Shown here: positions 17,559 to 26,070 of the stretch, one piece after another
Numbering within the stretch: the stretch's first letter is position 1
Layout: each line of letters begins with the position of its first letter
Assembly (NCBI RefSeq): GCF_029633825.1
Contig: NZ_CP090641.1
Coordinates: 1,488,001-1,552,000 of the forward strand
DNA: 64,000 bases
Reading direction: 5' to 3'
Origin: Burkholderia contaminans
GTDB lineage: Bacteria > Pseudomonadota > Gammaproteobacteria > Burkholderiales > Burkholderiaceae
Program-made: the position numbers and the translations under genes
Notes under the pieces: model-generated
What the model was told of the DNA's origin: nothing
What the model saw: only the letters and a program-made list of their open reading frames with translations
The model's database searches: none

Positions 17559-18761
17559 ATGATCATCAAACCGCGCGTGCGTGGCTTCATCTGCGTGACG
17601 ACTCATCCGGTCGGCTGCGAAGCCAACGTCAAGGAACAGATCGACTACGTGACTTCGCACGGCCCGATCGCCAACGGCCCGAAAAAGGTGCTCGTGATCG
17701 GCGCGTCGACCGGCTACGGCCTCGCTGCCCGGATCTCGGCCGCCTTCGGCTCCGGCGCGGACACGCTCGGCGTGTTCTTCGAGCGCGCCGGCAGCGAGAC
17801 GAAGCCCGGCACGGCCGGCTGGTACAACAGCGCCGCGTTCGAGAAATTCGCCGCCGAAAAGGGGCGCTATGCGCGCAGCATCAACGGCGACGCATTCTCC
17901 GACAAGGTGAAGCAGGTCACGATCGACACGATCAAGCAGGATCTCGGCAAGGTCGATCTCGTCGTCTACAGCCTCGCGGCGCCGCGCCGCACGCATCCGA
18001 AGACGGGCGAAACCATCAGCTCGACGCTCAAGCCGATCGGCAAGACGGTCACGTTCCGCGGCCTCGACACCGACAAGGAAGTGATCCGCGACGTCACGCT
18101 GGAACCGGCGACGCAGGAAGAGATCGACGGCACCGTCGCCGTGATGGGCGGCGAGGACTGGCAGATGTGGATCGACGCGCTCGATGAAGCCGGCGTGCTG
18201 GCCGACGGCGCGAAGACCACCGCGTTCACGTATCTCGGCGAGCAGATCACGCACGACATCTACTGGAACGGCTCGATCGGCGAAGCGAAGAAGGATCTCG
18301 ACAAGAAGGTGCTGTCGATCCGCGACAAGCTCGCCGCGCACGGCGGCGACGCGCGCGTGTCGGTGCTGAAGGCCGTCGTCACGCAGGCCAGCTCGGCGAT
18401 CCCGATGATGCCGCTGTACCTGTCGCTGCTGTTCAAGACGATGAAGGAAAACGGCACGCACGAAGGCTGCATCGAGCAGGTGTACGGCCTGTTCAAGGAC
18501 AGCCTGTACGGCGCGACGCCGCACGTCGACGCGGAAGGCCGCCTGCGCGCGGACTACAAGGAGCTCGATCCGCAAGTTCAGGCGAAGGTCGTCGCGCAGT
18601 GGAACCACGTGACGAACGAGAACCTGTACGAGCTGACCGACTTCACCGGCTACAAGACCGAGTTCCTGCGGTTGTTCGGCTTCGAGATCGCCGGCGTCGA
18701 CTACGACGCGGACGTGAACCCGGACGTGAAGATCCCGGGCATCATCGACACCACCGTCTGA
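17559..18761 (+). CDS. fabV: Enoyl-ACP reductase FabV
   Basis: A 400-residue NADH-dependent trans-2-enoyl-ACP (CoA) reductase of the FabV type, which completes each fatty acid elongation cycle in the cytosol. It starts [20 protein letters not shown], has the cofactor site [10 protein letters not shown] (47-56) and the diagnostic active site Y235-x8-K244 ([10 protein letters not shown]). Length equals the family norm. FabV is insensitive to triclosan compared with FabI, so triclosan tolerance can be expected. An AGAGG site precedes the ATG, and a TACAAT -10-like element lies at 17499-17504. Confidence 0.96.
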   Translation: MIIKPRVRGFICVTTHPVGCEANVKEQIDYVTSHGPIANGPKKVLVIGASTGYGLAARISAAFGSGADTLGVFFERAGSETKPGTAGWYNSAAFEKFAAEKGRYARSINGDAFSDKVKQVTIDTIKQDLGKVDLVVYSLAAPRRTHPKTGETISSTLKPIGKTVTFRGLDTDKEVIRDVTLEPATQEEIDGTVAVMGGEDWQMWIDALDEAGVLADGAKTTAFTYLGEQITHDIYWNGSIGEAKKDLDKKVLSIRDKLAAHGGDARVSVLKAVVTQASSAIPMMPLYLSLLFKTMKENGTHEGCIEQVYGLFKDSLYGATPHVDAEGRLRADYKELDPQVQAKVVAQWNHVTNENLYELTDFTGYKTEFLRLFGFEIAGVDYDADVNPDVKIPGIIDTTV

Positions 18762-18778
18762 CGGTACGGCCCGCCGCC

Positions 18779-18799
18779 CCCCTGCACGCGCGGCAGGGG
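18779..18799. terminator. GC hairpin between convergent fabV and SDR genes
   Basis: CCCCTGC (18779-18785), a 7-nt loop and GCAGGGG (18793-18799) form a stable stem between the two stop codons, without a U-tract. It is possibly a bidirectional transcription barrier. Confidence 0.4.
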
Positions 18800-18824
18800 C
18801 AGCGGGCCCGGGATACCGGCGACG

Positions 18825-19529
18825 TCAACGCGGCGCCGGCTCTTCCAGATAAACGCCCGACGACAGCGTGGCCTTCACCTGCCGTGTGAACTCGTCGGTC
18901 GACACTTCCTCCTCTCCCGCCTCGATCGCTTCGTACGCCTGGCGCACGACGTCGGCCGGCGTCGCTTTCGGCACGTCGAGGCCGGCCGTCAGGTCGGTAT
19001 CGATGAAGCCTGCATGCAGCCCGACGACCTGCGTGTGCTGCTCGCGCAGCGAATGGCGCAGCCCGTTGGTCAGCGCCCACGCAGCCGATTTCGACACGCC
19101 GTAGCCCGACAGGATCGGCCGGTTCACCCAGCTCGCGACGGACAGGATGTTCAGGATCGCGCCGCCGCCATGGCCGGCGAGGATGCCCGCGAACGCGCGC
19201 GACATCGCCAGCATCCCGAACACGTTGGTTTCGAAGTGATCGCGCAATGCGTCGGATGCGCCATCGTCCGTCAGGCTGCCGAGCCGCGCGATGCCCGCGT
19301 TGTTGATCAGCAGCGTGACGTCGCGTGCGGCTTCGGCCGCCGCGGCGACGGCCGCCGCATCGGTCACGTCGAGCTTCACCGGCACGACGCCCGGCAGCGT
19401 CACGGTGGCCGGATCGCGCGCCGCCGCATAGACCTTGCGCGCCCCTCTCGCGAGCGCCTGCTTCGCAAACTCGAGCCCGAGCCCGCGGTTTGCGCCCGTG
19501 ATGAACACCACTGCACCTTCGATCTTCAT
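18825..19529 (-). CDS. Short-chain dehydrogenase/reductase
   Basis: A 234-residue SDR with TGANRGLG (11-18), NNAG (76-79), Ser130 and Y143-x3-K147. The AAGGAACGAAC site precedes the ATG; a long in-frame N-terminal extension upstream is not SDR-like. It is divergent from a TetR-family gene, whose product probably controls it. This SDR/TetR pairing is common in proteobacteria. Substrate unknown. Confidence 0.9.
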   Translation of the reverse strand: MKIEGAVVFITGANRGLGLEFAKQALARGARKVYAAARDPATVTLPGVVPVKLDVTDAAAVAAAAEAARDVTLLINNAGIARLGSLTDDGASDALRDHFETNVFGMLAMSRAFAGILAGHGGGAILNILSVASWVNRPILSGYGVSKSAAWALTNGLRHSLREQHTQVVGLHAGFIDTDLTAGLDVPKATPADVVRQAYEAIEAGEEEVSTDEFTRQVKATLSSGVYLEEPAPR

Positions 19530-19870
19530 GTTCGTTCCTTTCGCATGATGAATCGCATGCGCGCCGGCTCGCCGCGCGCGTGAGATCCGGTGGAAACCAG
19601 CCTGCCGTTGCTCGTCGAACCGTGGCGCCGCCTGGCGGCAGACGGCGAGCCGCCCGCTGCCCGTGACCCGGCGGCGCCAAAGACCCCGACCGATTGCCAT
19701 CCAGTGTTCCGGCAGCGGCTTTGTGCTCGCCGCCAAGTCGACTACACTTGATGTCAATGTCGATCACCATCGTCTTTGCGATGCATTGTGTTCCCGCCAT
19801 CCGGGCACGTCAATGGTGATCGCCATTGTGTTTTCCAATCGACGCGATCGACAAAATCAGGGAGGGATCG
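19530..19870. other. 341-bp divergent control region of SDR and TetR genes
   Basis: The region holds no gene. Its distal half is AT-richer and contains the inverted repeat listed at 19811-19828, close to the TetR start. An earlier TGTCGATCACCATCG stretch (about 19754-19768) carries a related TGATCACCAT element. Confidence 0.45.
19811..19828. promoter_or_regulatory. Candidate TetR operator
   Basis: CAATGG-TGATCG-CCATTG is a perfect 6-bp inverted repeat with a 6-bp centre. It lies 43 bases upstream of the TetR start in the divergent region, the size and position expected for an autoregulatory TetR-family operator. Confidence 0.5.
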
Positions 19871-20455
19871 ATGGGCGTGTCAAGACAGCAGGCTGCCGAG
19901 AACCGGAGCGCGATCGTCGCGGCCGCCGAGCGGCTGTTCCGCGCGCGCGGCGTCGACGCGGTGGGGCTCACGGAGCTGATGAAGGAAGCCGGCTTCACGC
20001 AGGGCGGCTTCTACAACCACTTCAAGTCGAAAGACGCGCTGGTCGCCGAGGTGATGGAAAAGGCGATGCAGGACCGCGCGGATTCGCCGAATGCCGGCAG
20101 TCTCGATGCGCAGGTGGCGTTGTATCTGTCCGCCGCGCATCGCGACAACGTCGAGGCCGGATGCCCGCTGTCCGGTTTCGCGGGCGATGCGCCGCGACTG
20201 ACCGACGCGGCGCGCGCGTGCTATGCGCGCGGCCTCGCCACGTATCTCGATCGGCTCGAACGGATGGTGGCCAAGGAAGGCGCGACGCCGGCGCAGACGC
20301 GTCGCGAGGCGGTCGCGGTCTTCAGCCAGATGGTCGGCGCGCTCGTGCTGTCGCGCGCAATCGCCGGCACCGATCAGGCGCTGGCTGACGAGATCCTCGC
20401 AGCCGGGCGGGAGACGCTCACTGCCGGGCGCGACGATTCGGGCACGCCGGCGTGA
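19871..20455 (+). CDS. TetR/AcrR family transcriptional regulator
   Basis: A 194-residue regulator. The N-terminal helix-turn-helix reads 'NRSAIVAAAERLFRARGVD' then 'LTELMKEAGFTQGGFYNHF', the standard TetR recognition helix ending GGFYNHF. The C-terminal ligand/dimer domain contains CPLSGFAGDAPR, a feature of the YcdC/LmrA-like (TetR_C_33) subgroup. GGAGG lies 5 bases before the ATG. It is divergent from the SDR gene, its likely target. Confidence 0.9.
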   Translation: MGVSRQQAAENRSAIVAAAERLFRARGVDAVGLTELMKEAGFTQGGFYNHFKSKDALVAEVMEKAMQDRADSPNAGSLDAQVALYLSAAHRDNVEAGCPLSGFAGDAPRLTDAARACYARGLATYLDRLERMVAKEGATPAQTRREAVAVFSQMVGALVLSRAIAGTDQALADEILAAGRETLTAGRDDSGTPA

Positions 20456-20493
20456 CGCCGCACACGGCACAACGCCATTCCGCCGTTGCTGCG

Positions 20494-20600
20494 CTATGCG
20501 ATTGCCCGCGCGGCATTCCACAGCTGCTGCCCGCCGGGCAACGCATATCACGCGTCAAAGCGCGTGTACTACGATTCGAACGGCTCCATCAGCCGATGGA
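20494..20600 (-). pseudogene. Decayed 3' fragment of the HELIH metallopeptidase-like gene
   Basis: Aligns without gaps to the 3' end of the gene at 22904-23482 (offset 2410 bp, 83 of 110 bases identical by my count). Read on the minus strand in the matching frame it gives HRLMEPFES*YTRFDA*, against HPLSEPFEAWRTRFAAW in the intact gene. Two internal stops are present and the terminal stop codon is conserved. Only about 107 bp remain; the 5' part is replaced by AT-rich DNA. Confidence 0.8.
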
Positions 20601-20633
20601 AGAAACTTGAATGACAGACTAAGAATTCTCGGA

Positions 20634-22113
20634 CTATGTATTCTTACAGATTCTCAGCTTGTATTCATGCTTTGCCCTCGTCATCGGGATATCAAATATC
20701 CATGGAAACACGAGCACTTCGCCATCGTATTGCTCAAAGGACACTTTCCCCTTCAGCTTGCCCACCGAAGCAACGAGCGGATCGTTTAGCCTGGCCTTCG
20801 ATACCGCATAGGGAAGCGGATACTGCATCGTGAATTTATCCTGTGGAGGAAAATACATCTCAGATGGCGGCAATGGTGAAAAATTCATACCCTCATCATA
20901 ATCACTCGATGCATGCTTGATAATTGATCCACTATTGTCGACAGTTTGAAATGCAGAAACCGTTAATCGCGGCCATTGGGCCGACACAAGCCGATAAAGA
21001 GCAGAATCCGGGTTGGAAGCTTCTGGAGCGTATTTCTGGATCCTCGCCAGCACTGCCGCGGAAACGGCACCAAACTCCGGCGAATGGCGAGGATCGTACT
21101 CTCGGCCATCAGCATCCCTTATATATGCGATAAAATCTCGCGGGACGCAAAACTGCCAAGCCTTCAAAATTCCATCACACCATATCTGCGGTTCATACGT
21201 TGCGTCCTCTTCGCCCGAAGCAAAGGTACGATATTCACTAAGATTGATTGCATAATCAAACGAAGACTCCGGCTCCCTCAACGTAAGCAACGCCCTTGAA
21301 ATTACTCCATATACAGAATTTCTCAACGGATAATCACCATTCAGGTATGTATCCAAAAAGAGATGCCTACTTATGTCATTCGGATTGAACGGTGAAACTG
21401 TATTCGACTGCAAGGTATCCGGCATCGCGGTGCGGAGCGCCTTGACCACGAGATCAGAGTCGGACGTAATGTACCCCTTCGCCATCAGCAACAAAATTTG
21501 CGACCGACGCGACATGAACGACCTTGAAATTTCCGGGTTTTATTTTCGGATTGGTATACACGACTCGGTGCGTTGCATTTGCATACAGACTACCCTGCGA
21601 ATGCCTCACCAATAAAACACGCCGACCTTTATTCAGAACATAATCATTAACCTTCGATACCGCGCCTTCTACTCGATCGTCCACATATATGTATTTTGCC
21701 TTAAACTGCTCTGCAACTCTGGCCGCGGTCTCCTTTTCCGTATCAGAGATCATCGTCTTGACCAGATCGATCGTTGTCGGGAGGAGGCCATCCACGAAGC
21801 CACCAGCAACTCGCGCCAATATTTCCCAAGTTAGATTCGGACGATCGGCCATTTTTTGCCGAAATACGACCATTAGATCGTCTAGAAATCCATTTGATTC
21901 GTTTGGAAAGAACGAATAATAAACAGGAATACCCCCAACCTTATTTCCGATGAGCGCAGCCACGGCCTCTGCGCCGCTCTCGATATCCTGCATATTATTA
22001 AGAATCCCATTTCCGTAAACCACCTGATATGGCGAATCACACTTATCGTCGACTTGTTGCGCAAACACCGGGATCGAAAATGCAAGCACCAACACCATCA
22101 TTAATTTTCGCAC
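20634..22113 (-). pseudogene. Secreted lipase-like (GxSxG-type) protein, split by a one-base frameshift
   Basis: Two overlapping frames read as one protein. The first part (22113 to 21454, 219 residues) has a signal peptide (MRKLMMVLVLAFSIPVFA) and a HSQGS nucleophile-elbow-like motif, then '...VVHVASVANFVADGEG' before running into a false end. The second (from about 21490 to 20634) continues YITSDSDLVVKALRTAMPDTL. Dropping one G from the run complementary to CCCC at 21474-21477 joins them into about 492 residues. It could be a pseudogene, a slippage site or an assembly error. It is AT-richer than its surroundings. The alpha/beta-hydrolase assignment is inferred from the elbow motif only. Confidence 0.65.
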
Positions 22114-22685
22114 GATTCCCCCCGGTATAAATCGTAGATATGACCCGACATATTTTTCATCGCGACTGAAAATGCCTGCCAGCGCTCCTTGGTATTCAAC
22201 ATCATCGCCAGCACCAACTTCGATTCGTCAACACCCCTTTGTCCCATTAATCCACGAAGGCACGCAAATGATTTCACCATTCGCTCAGCAGCATTTACCG
22301 CCCCCTCACGCGATCCGCCATACACCAAAAAATCGCGTTGCGCGACAGCGTATTGCTTCATCGCTGCGCGTTGTTTCGGATCCGTATATTTTTTATCGAT
22401 AAAATTCTCGATGTCATCGCGAATTTTATTATTCTTCGACTCAACCCCGGGAACGGAATCAGAATAGTCCGTTGAAACACCACCCATGGCCGGACTTCTC
22501 CGAGCCATCGAATTCACCGAATCAAATGACGACTGAATACCTATTGAGTCTGATGTGCCGAGTGAAGGCGTTGCTTCCGCTCCAGTCCATGTGGCCTTCG
22601 GGGTCTCGGTTCGAAGAAACGCATAGGTGCCCGCGACAACCATCCCCCCGATGACCACCACGACAATAAGGTCCCTCGTATTCAT
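22101..22685 (-). CDS. Membrane-anchored protein of unknown function
   Basis: A 194-residue protein. The N-terminal membrane segment (MNTRDLIVVVVIGGMVVAGTYAFL) is followed by a Ser/Thr-rich linker and a helical, charged domain (about residues 80-190) with 'NFIDKKYTDPKQRAAMKQYAVAQRDF'. I recognise no family. It overlaps the lipase-like gene by 13 bp, so the two form an operon and may work together, with the soluble part facing the periplasm. Base composition is clearly AT-richer than the neighbourhood, which suggests acquisition. Confidence 0.65.
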   Translation of the reverse strand: MNTRDLIVVVVIGGMVVAGTYAFLRTETPKATWTGAEATPSLGTSDSIGIQSSFDSVNSMARRSPAMGGVSTDYSDSVPGVESKNNKIRDDIENFIDKKYTDPKQRAAMKQYAVAQRDFLVYGGSREGAVNAAERMVKSFACLRGLMGQRGVDESKLVLAMMLNTKERWQAFSVAMKNMSGHIYDLYRGESCEN

Positions 22686-22903
22686 TTTTTGTGGCTCCCG
22701 TATTGTTATCGCTTATTCTTGGCGCACTATAGTCTCTGGCGGCAATCCTGCAAGATAATTATTAGAAAAACGAAAGGAATTCGCCAGAAAAGCCGCCTCG
22801 ACGGGTGGCGTTTCGCAGGGAAAGGCGTTCTTACATTGGCCGCCGCCCGGCGGGCAATGCTCCAGTCACCAAGACGTGACGCTGAAGCAGCGCCGCTTCC
22901 GCG

Positions 22904-23482
22904 CTATTCGACCGACCGCGCCGCCTGCCACAGCGGCTGTGCACCGCGCGCCGCATTCCACGCGGCAAAACGCGTGCGCCACGCTTCGAACGGCTCCGAC
23001 AGCGGGTGGCGCGGATCGTCGCTGAGCGAATACGCCATCCCTTCGATCAGCCAGCGCGGCCGGGTCGCGACGGCCAGGTTGCCGAGCACTTCGGCCTGCC
23101 GGTGATGAATCAGCTCGTGCGCGAGAAAATAGGTCTGCCAGCCGCGCGGTGCGACGACCACGCCGAAATTCCCGAGCGTCAGCGCCGCGCGTTGGCCGAG
23201 GCCGAACGCATCGGCGCACGCCCGCGTCGAGCAGAACACCACGCGCGGCGCCGCCTGGAATGCGCCGACGGCCGCCGCCGCGCGCGCATAGCCGTCGCGA
23301 TAGAGTTGCTGCGCGTCGCCGAGCTTCGCGGCATCGTCCGTGCAGATATCGGCGCTCGGGCACGACACACCGGAAACCAGCGCGGGCGCGACGACGCGCA
23401 ACGGCTTGACGAGCGCATACGCGGCAATCGGCAGCGCGACGAGCAGGCCCGTGAGGGCGAAAGCGACATGGGAGCGTTTCAT
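22904..23482 (-). CDS. Exported or membrane-anchored zinc-metallopeptidase-like protein (HELIH)
   Basis: A 192-residue protein with an N-terminal signal or anchor (residues 7-25). A zinc motif H122-E-L-I-H126 is followed 20 residues later by Glu147 in WLIEGMAYSLSDD, the gluzincin arrangement HExxH-x20-E. Four cysteines (C41, C47, C84, C89) may form disulfides outside the cytoplasm. The family is not recognised beyond this. A decayed copy of its 3' end lies at 20494-20600. Confidence 0.75.
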   Translation of the reverse strand: MKRSHVAFALTGLLVALPIAAYALVKPLRVVAPALVSGVSCPSADICTDDAAKLGDAQQLYRDGYARAAAAVGAFQAAPRVVFCSTRACADAFGLGQRAALTLGNFGVVVAPRGWQTYFLAHELIHHRQAEVLGNLAVATRPRWLIEGMAYSLSDDPRHPLSEPFEAWRTRFAAWNAARGAQPLWQAARSVE

Positions 23483-23591
23483 CGGGGCGGTGGTTCCGGG
23501 GCGTTCTCGTTCTGCTGAAGTCTTCGTGCGTGACTATATCGGACCGGCGATGTCGGCGGCCTTGCTTGATTCCCTGACGAAGCCCGGCCAA

Positions 23592-24377
23592 TCAGGCAAC
23601 ATGCCGCGTGCTCGCGTCGCCGGCCCCCGTCATCCGGCGGCTCCAGCGCAGCCCCAGCCGCAGAAGCGCGACACTGCACACGAGCAGGAGCACCTCGACC
23701 AGCACGGTATCGACGTGCCAGTACCGCGTGAGCAGCACGGCGGCGAGGTCGAACAGGAAATGAAACGCGATCGCATACGCGAGCCAGCGTTTCGTACCCC
23801 GGACGAATGCCTGCAGCACGATCAGCGACAGCCCCACATGCGCGGCCATCGCGCTCGCGCGCTCGAGCAGCGCCAAAAACGGCGACGCGAGCGTCATGCC
23901 CGCGAACTGCGAGCCGATCAGCGATTGCACGCCTTCGGGCACCACGACGCCCGCGTGCGCGAGCAGATACCCCGTGCCGAGCGCGAGAAACCCGACGCCG
24001 ACCAGCAGCATCGCTTCCAGTCCGCCGTGCCCGAGCCCGAGCATCACGGCCGTCGGCGCGTCATGTCGCTTCGGCAGCAGATACCGGAAAGCGACCCAGC
24101 GCCCGCACTCCTCGAAGAGGCCAGCGGTCAACGCCGCGAACACGAGCATCGGCACGTGCCAGCGCGGCTCGTGCGCGAGCCAGCGGAACAGCGGAATCTG
24201 CCACGACATGCGCAATACCGGCTGGAACACGAAGAAGGTCAGCATGCCGTAGAAAAACACGCGAAGCGGCACCTGCGTGCGACGTCGCCACGCGGCGGCC
24301 AGCCCAGCAGGCGCGAGCAGCGCGACGAGACCGGCCGCAAGCGTGACGAACACGAGCGCCGGGGCGACGGGATGCAC
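23592..24377 (-). CDS. YhfC-type (DUF2324) intramembrane metalloprotease family protein
   Basis: A 261-residue protein with about seven hydrophobic segments. 'LFEECGRWVAFRYLL' carries the Glu-Glu...Arg motif, and later His residues in LGHGGLEAMLLVG and 'YAIAFHFLFDLAAVLL' complete the ABI/CPBP-like putative catalytic set seen in the YhfC family. The start is a GTG at 24377, only 11 bases after the GNAT gene's stop, indicating co-transcription. A substrate is not suggested. Confidence 0.72.
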   Translation of the reverse strand: MHPVAPALVFVTLAAGLVALLAPAGLAAAWRRRTQVPLRVFFYGMLTFFVFQPVLRMSWQIPLFRWLAHEPRWHVPMLVFAALTAGLFEECGRWVAFRYLLPKRHDAPTAVMLGLGHGGLEAMLLVGVGFLALGTGYLLAHAGVVVPEGVQSLIGSQFAGMTLASPFLALLERASAMAAHVGLSLIVLQAFVRGTKRWLAYAIAFHFLFDLAAVLLTRYWHVDTVLVEVLLLVCSVALLRLGLRWSRRMTGAGDASTRHVA

Positions 24378-24388
24378 GGTGCGCCCCG

Positions 24389-24919
24389 CTACGCAAGTTG
24401 CTTGTGGAAATACGTCGTCGCGCAGACCGTGCCGTCGGGCATCAGCGCGTAGTTCGGCACGACGCCGACACGCTGCCAGCCGGCCCGCTCGTACAGCCGC
24501 TCGGCGTCGCCGCCCGTCACGGTATCGAGCACGAGCACGGTCTTGCCCGCGTCGCGTGCGGCCGCATCGGCCGCCGCCATCAGCCGCGCGGCGATGCCCT
24601 GCCGGCGCGCACGCCGCGACACGAGCATCTTCGAGATATCGGCGCGATGCGGCTGGTTCTCGGGCTGCGCGGTCACGACCTGCACGGTGCCGACGATCCG
24701 GCCGGCCGCATCTTCGGCAACGAGCAGGATGCGCTCGCCGTTCGCGACGCCGTCGGCGACGTGGGTCCAGAATGCGACGGCGGTCGTCCGCTCGATCGGC
24801 AACATGAAGCTGACGGACGCGCCGCCCTCGACGCAATCGATCAGCACGTCGGCCAGTGCTTCGACACAGCGCTTCGCTTCGCCCGCGTCGACGCGGCGGA
24901 CGGTAACGGATTCGGTCAT
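24389..24919 (-). CDS. GNAT family N-acetyltransferase
   Basis: A 176-residue acetyltransferase. Central 'ISKMLVSRRARRQGIAARLM' is the acetyl-CoA-binding motif A (R/Q-x-x-G-I/A), followed by VLDTVTGGDAERLYERAGWQRVG, the usual motif B. The start MTESVTVRRVDAG is preferred over a longer in-frame version upstream. The substrate is unknown. It shares a transcript with the YhfC-type gene. Confidence 0.88.
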   Translation of the reverse strand: MTESVTVRRVDAGEAKRCVEALADVLIDCVEGGASVSFMLPIERTTAVAFWTHVADGVANGERILLVAEDAAGRIVGTVQVVTAQPENQPHRADISKMLVSRRARRQGIAARLMAAADAAARDAGKTVLVLDTVTGGDAERLYERAGWQRVGVVPNYALMPDGTVCATTYFHKQLA

Positions 24920-25087
24920 GCCAACTCCGGTAGTCAGTTGGATCGCACACGCGGGTTCGGCGTGCGTCCGGATGGGAAGGAACACCGGCCGGCCGTCGCG
25001 ACTCGCGCAACGGCGGCAGGCGCGCGGCAACGCCGCACCCGGTCGGCACGTGTTACCGCCCCATCATCCTACGCGACGAAAGATTCC

Positions 25088-25116
25088 GTTGCATCGCCGT
25101 CCGCGTCGCCTATACT
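25088..25116 (+). promoter_or_regulatory. Promoter of the ArsR-family gene, leaderless arrangement
   Basis: TTGCAT (25089-25094), a 16-bp spacer and TATACT (25111-25116). The ATG at 25124 is 7 bases past the -10, where transcription should start, and no ribosome-binding site is visible. Confidence 0.6.
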
Positions 25117-25123
25117 TAGCCGC

Positions 25124-25489
25124 ATGGCTAACTTTCAACCCGGCATCAGCGACGTCTTCCACGCCCTCGCCGATCCGACGCGCTGCGCGATCGTCAACAT
25201 GCTCGGCCACGGCGAACAAACCGTCTCCGCGCTGGCCGAGCCGTTCGACATGGCGTTGCCGTCGTTCATGAAGCACGTCGCCGTGCTCGAGCGCAGCGGC
25301 CTCGTCCAGACCCGCAAAGCCGGCCGCTCGCGCACCTGCACACTGGTCGGCAGCCGGCTGGCCGAAGCCGAGGCATGGCTCGCCGAGCAGCGCGCGCTGT
25401 GGGAAGCACGATCCGATCGTCTCGTCGAATTCGTCGAACGCCGCCACCAGGAGGAGCAAGATGTCAGCCAGCCCCGTCGACCCCGTTGA
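25124..25489 (+). CDS. ArsR/SmtB-family regulator
   Basis: A 121-residue winged-helix regulator. MANFQPGISDVFHALADPTR is followed by the helix-turn-helix (TVSALAEPFDMALPSFMKHVAVLERSGLV) and a wing 'TRKAGRSRTCTL'. No ArsR metal-site cysteine pair is seen. This subtype is typically found in front of SRPBCC/AHSA1 genes, as here: the next gene overlaps by 29 bp. It is probably a repressor of its own operon. Confidence 0.9.
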   Translation: MANFQPGISDVFHALADPTRCAIVNMLGHGEQTVSALAEPFDMALPSFMKHVAVLERSGLVQTRKAGRSRTCTLVGSRLAEAEAWLAEQRALWEARSDRLVEFVERRHQEEQDVSQPRRPR

Positions 25490-25946
25490 AGCCCACGATC
25501 TCGTCATCACGCGCACGCTGCGCGCGCCGCGCCACGCGCTGTGGCGTGCATGGACCGACCCCGAACTGCTGAAGCAATGGTGGTGCCCGAAACCGTGGAC
25601 CACCGAAGTGCGCGCGTTCGACCTGCGTCCGGGCGGCGCCTTCCACACGTACATGCGCGGCCCCGACGGCGGCACCAGCGACAATCCCGGCTGCTTCCTC
25701 GAAATCGTGCCGGAATCGCGCATCGCGTTCACGTCGATGCTGACGGGCGGCTGGCGGCCGCAGGCGCCGTGGATGGGCTTCACCGCGATCATCACGATGG
25801 CCGACGACGATGCGGGCAGCCGCTACGAAGCGCGCGTGATGCATCCGGACGCCGCCACGCGCGACCGCCACGAAGCGCTCGGCTTCTTCGAGGGCTGGAA
25901 CACCTGCATCACGCAGCTCGACGAATTCGCGGCCGCATTGCGCTGA
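25461..25946 (+). CDS. SRPBCC (AHSA1-like) domain protein
   Basis: A 161-residue START/Bet v1-fold protein. 'LVITRTLRAPRHALWRAWTDPELLKQWWCPKPW' is the standard AHSA1 opening, and 'HEALGFFEGWNTCITQLDEF' the closing helix. Such proteins bind hydrophobic ligands; no enzyme activity can be assigned. It overlaps the ArsR gene by 29 bp, and an AGGAGG site sits inside that gene. Confidence 0.9.
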   Translation: MSASPVDPVEAHDLVITRTLRAPRHALWRAWTDPELLKQWWCPKPWTTEVRAFDLRPGGAFHTYMRGPDGGTSDNPGCFLEIVPESRIAFTSMLTGGWRPQAPWMGFTAIITMADDDAGSRYEARVMHPDAATRDRHEALGFFEGWNTCITQLDEFAAALR

Positions 25947-26070
25947 GCCGGCCGCGGCCACGTGTGCGGTCATTGCATGCCGCCTCTCGCGCGCCTAGGA
26001 TTCCTGAAGGAAGCATGACGACACGCCGGCCGCCGGCGTGCACCGTCGTGCGCGCTCCGCGGGAGGCCAC

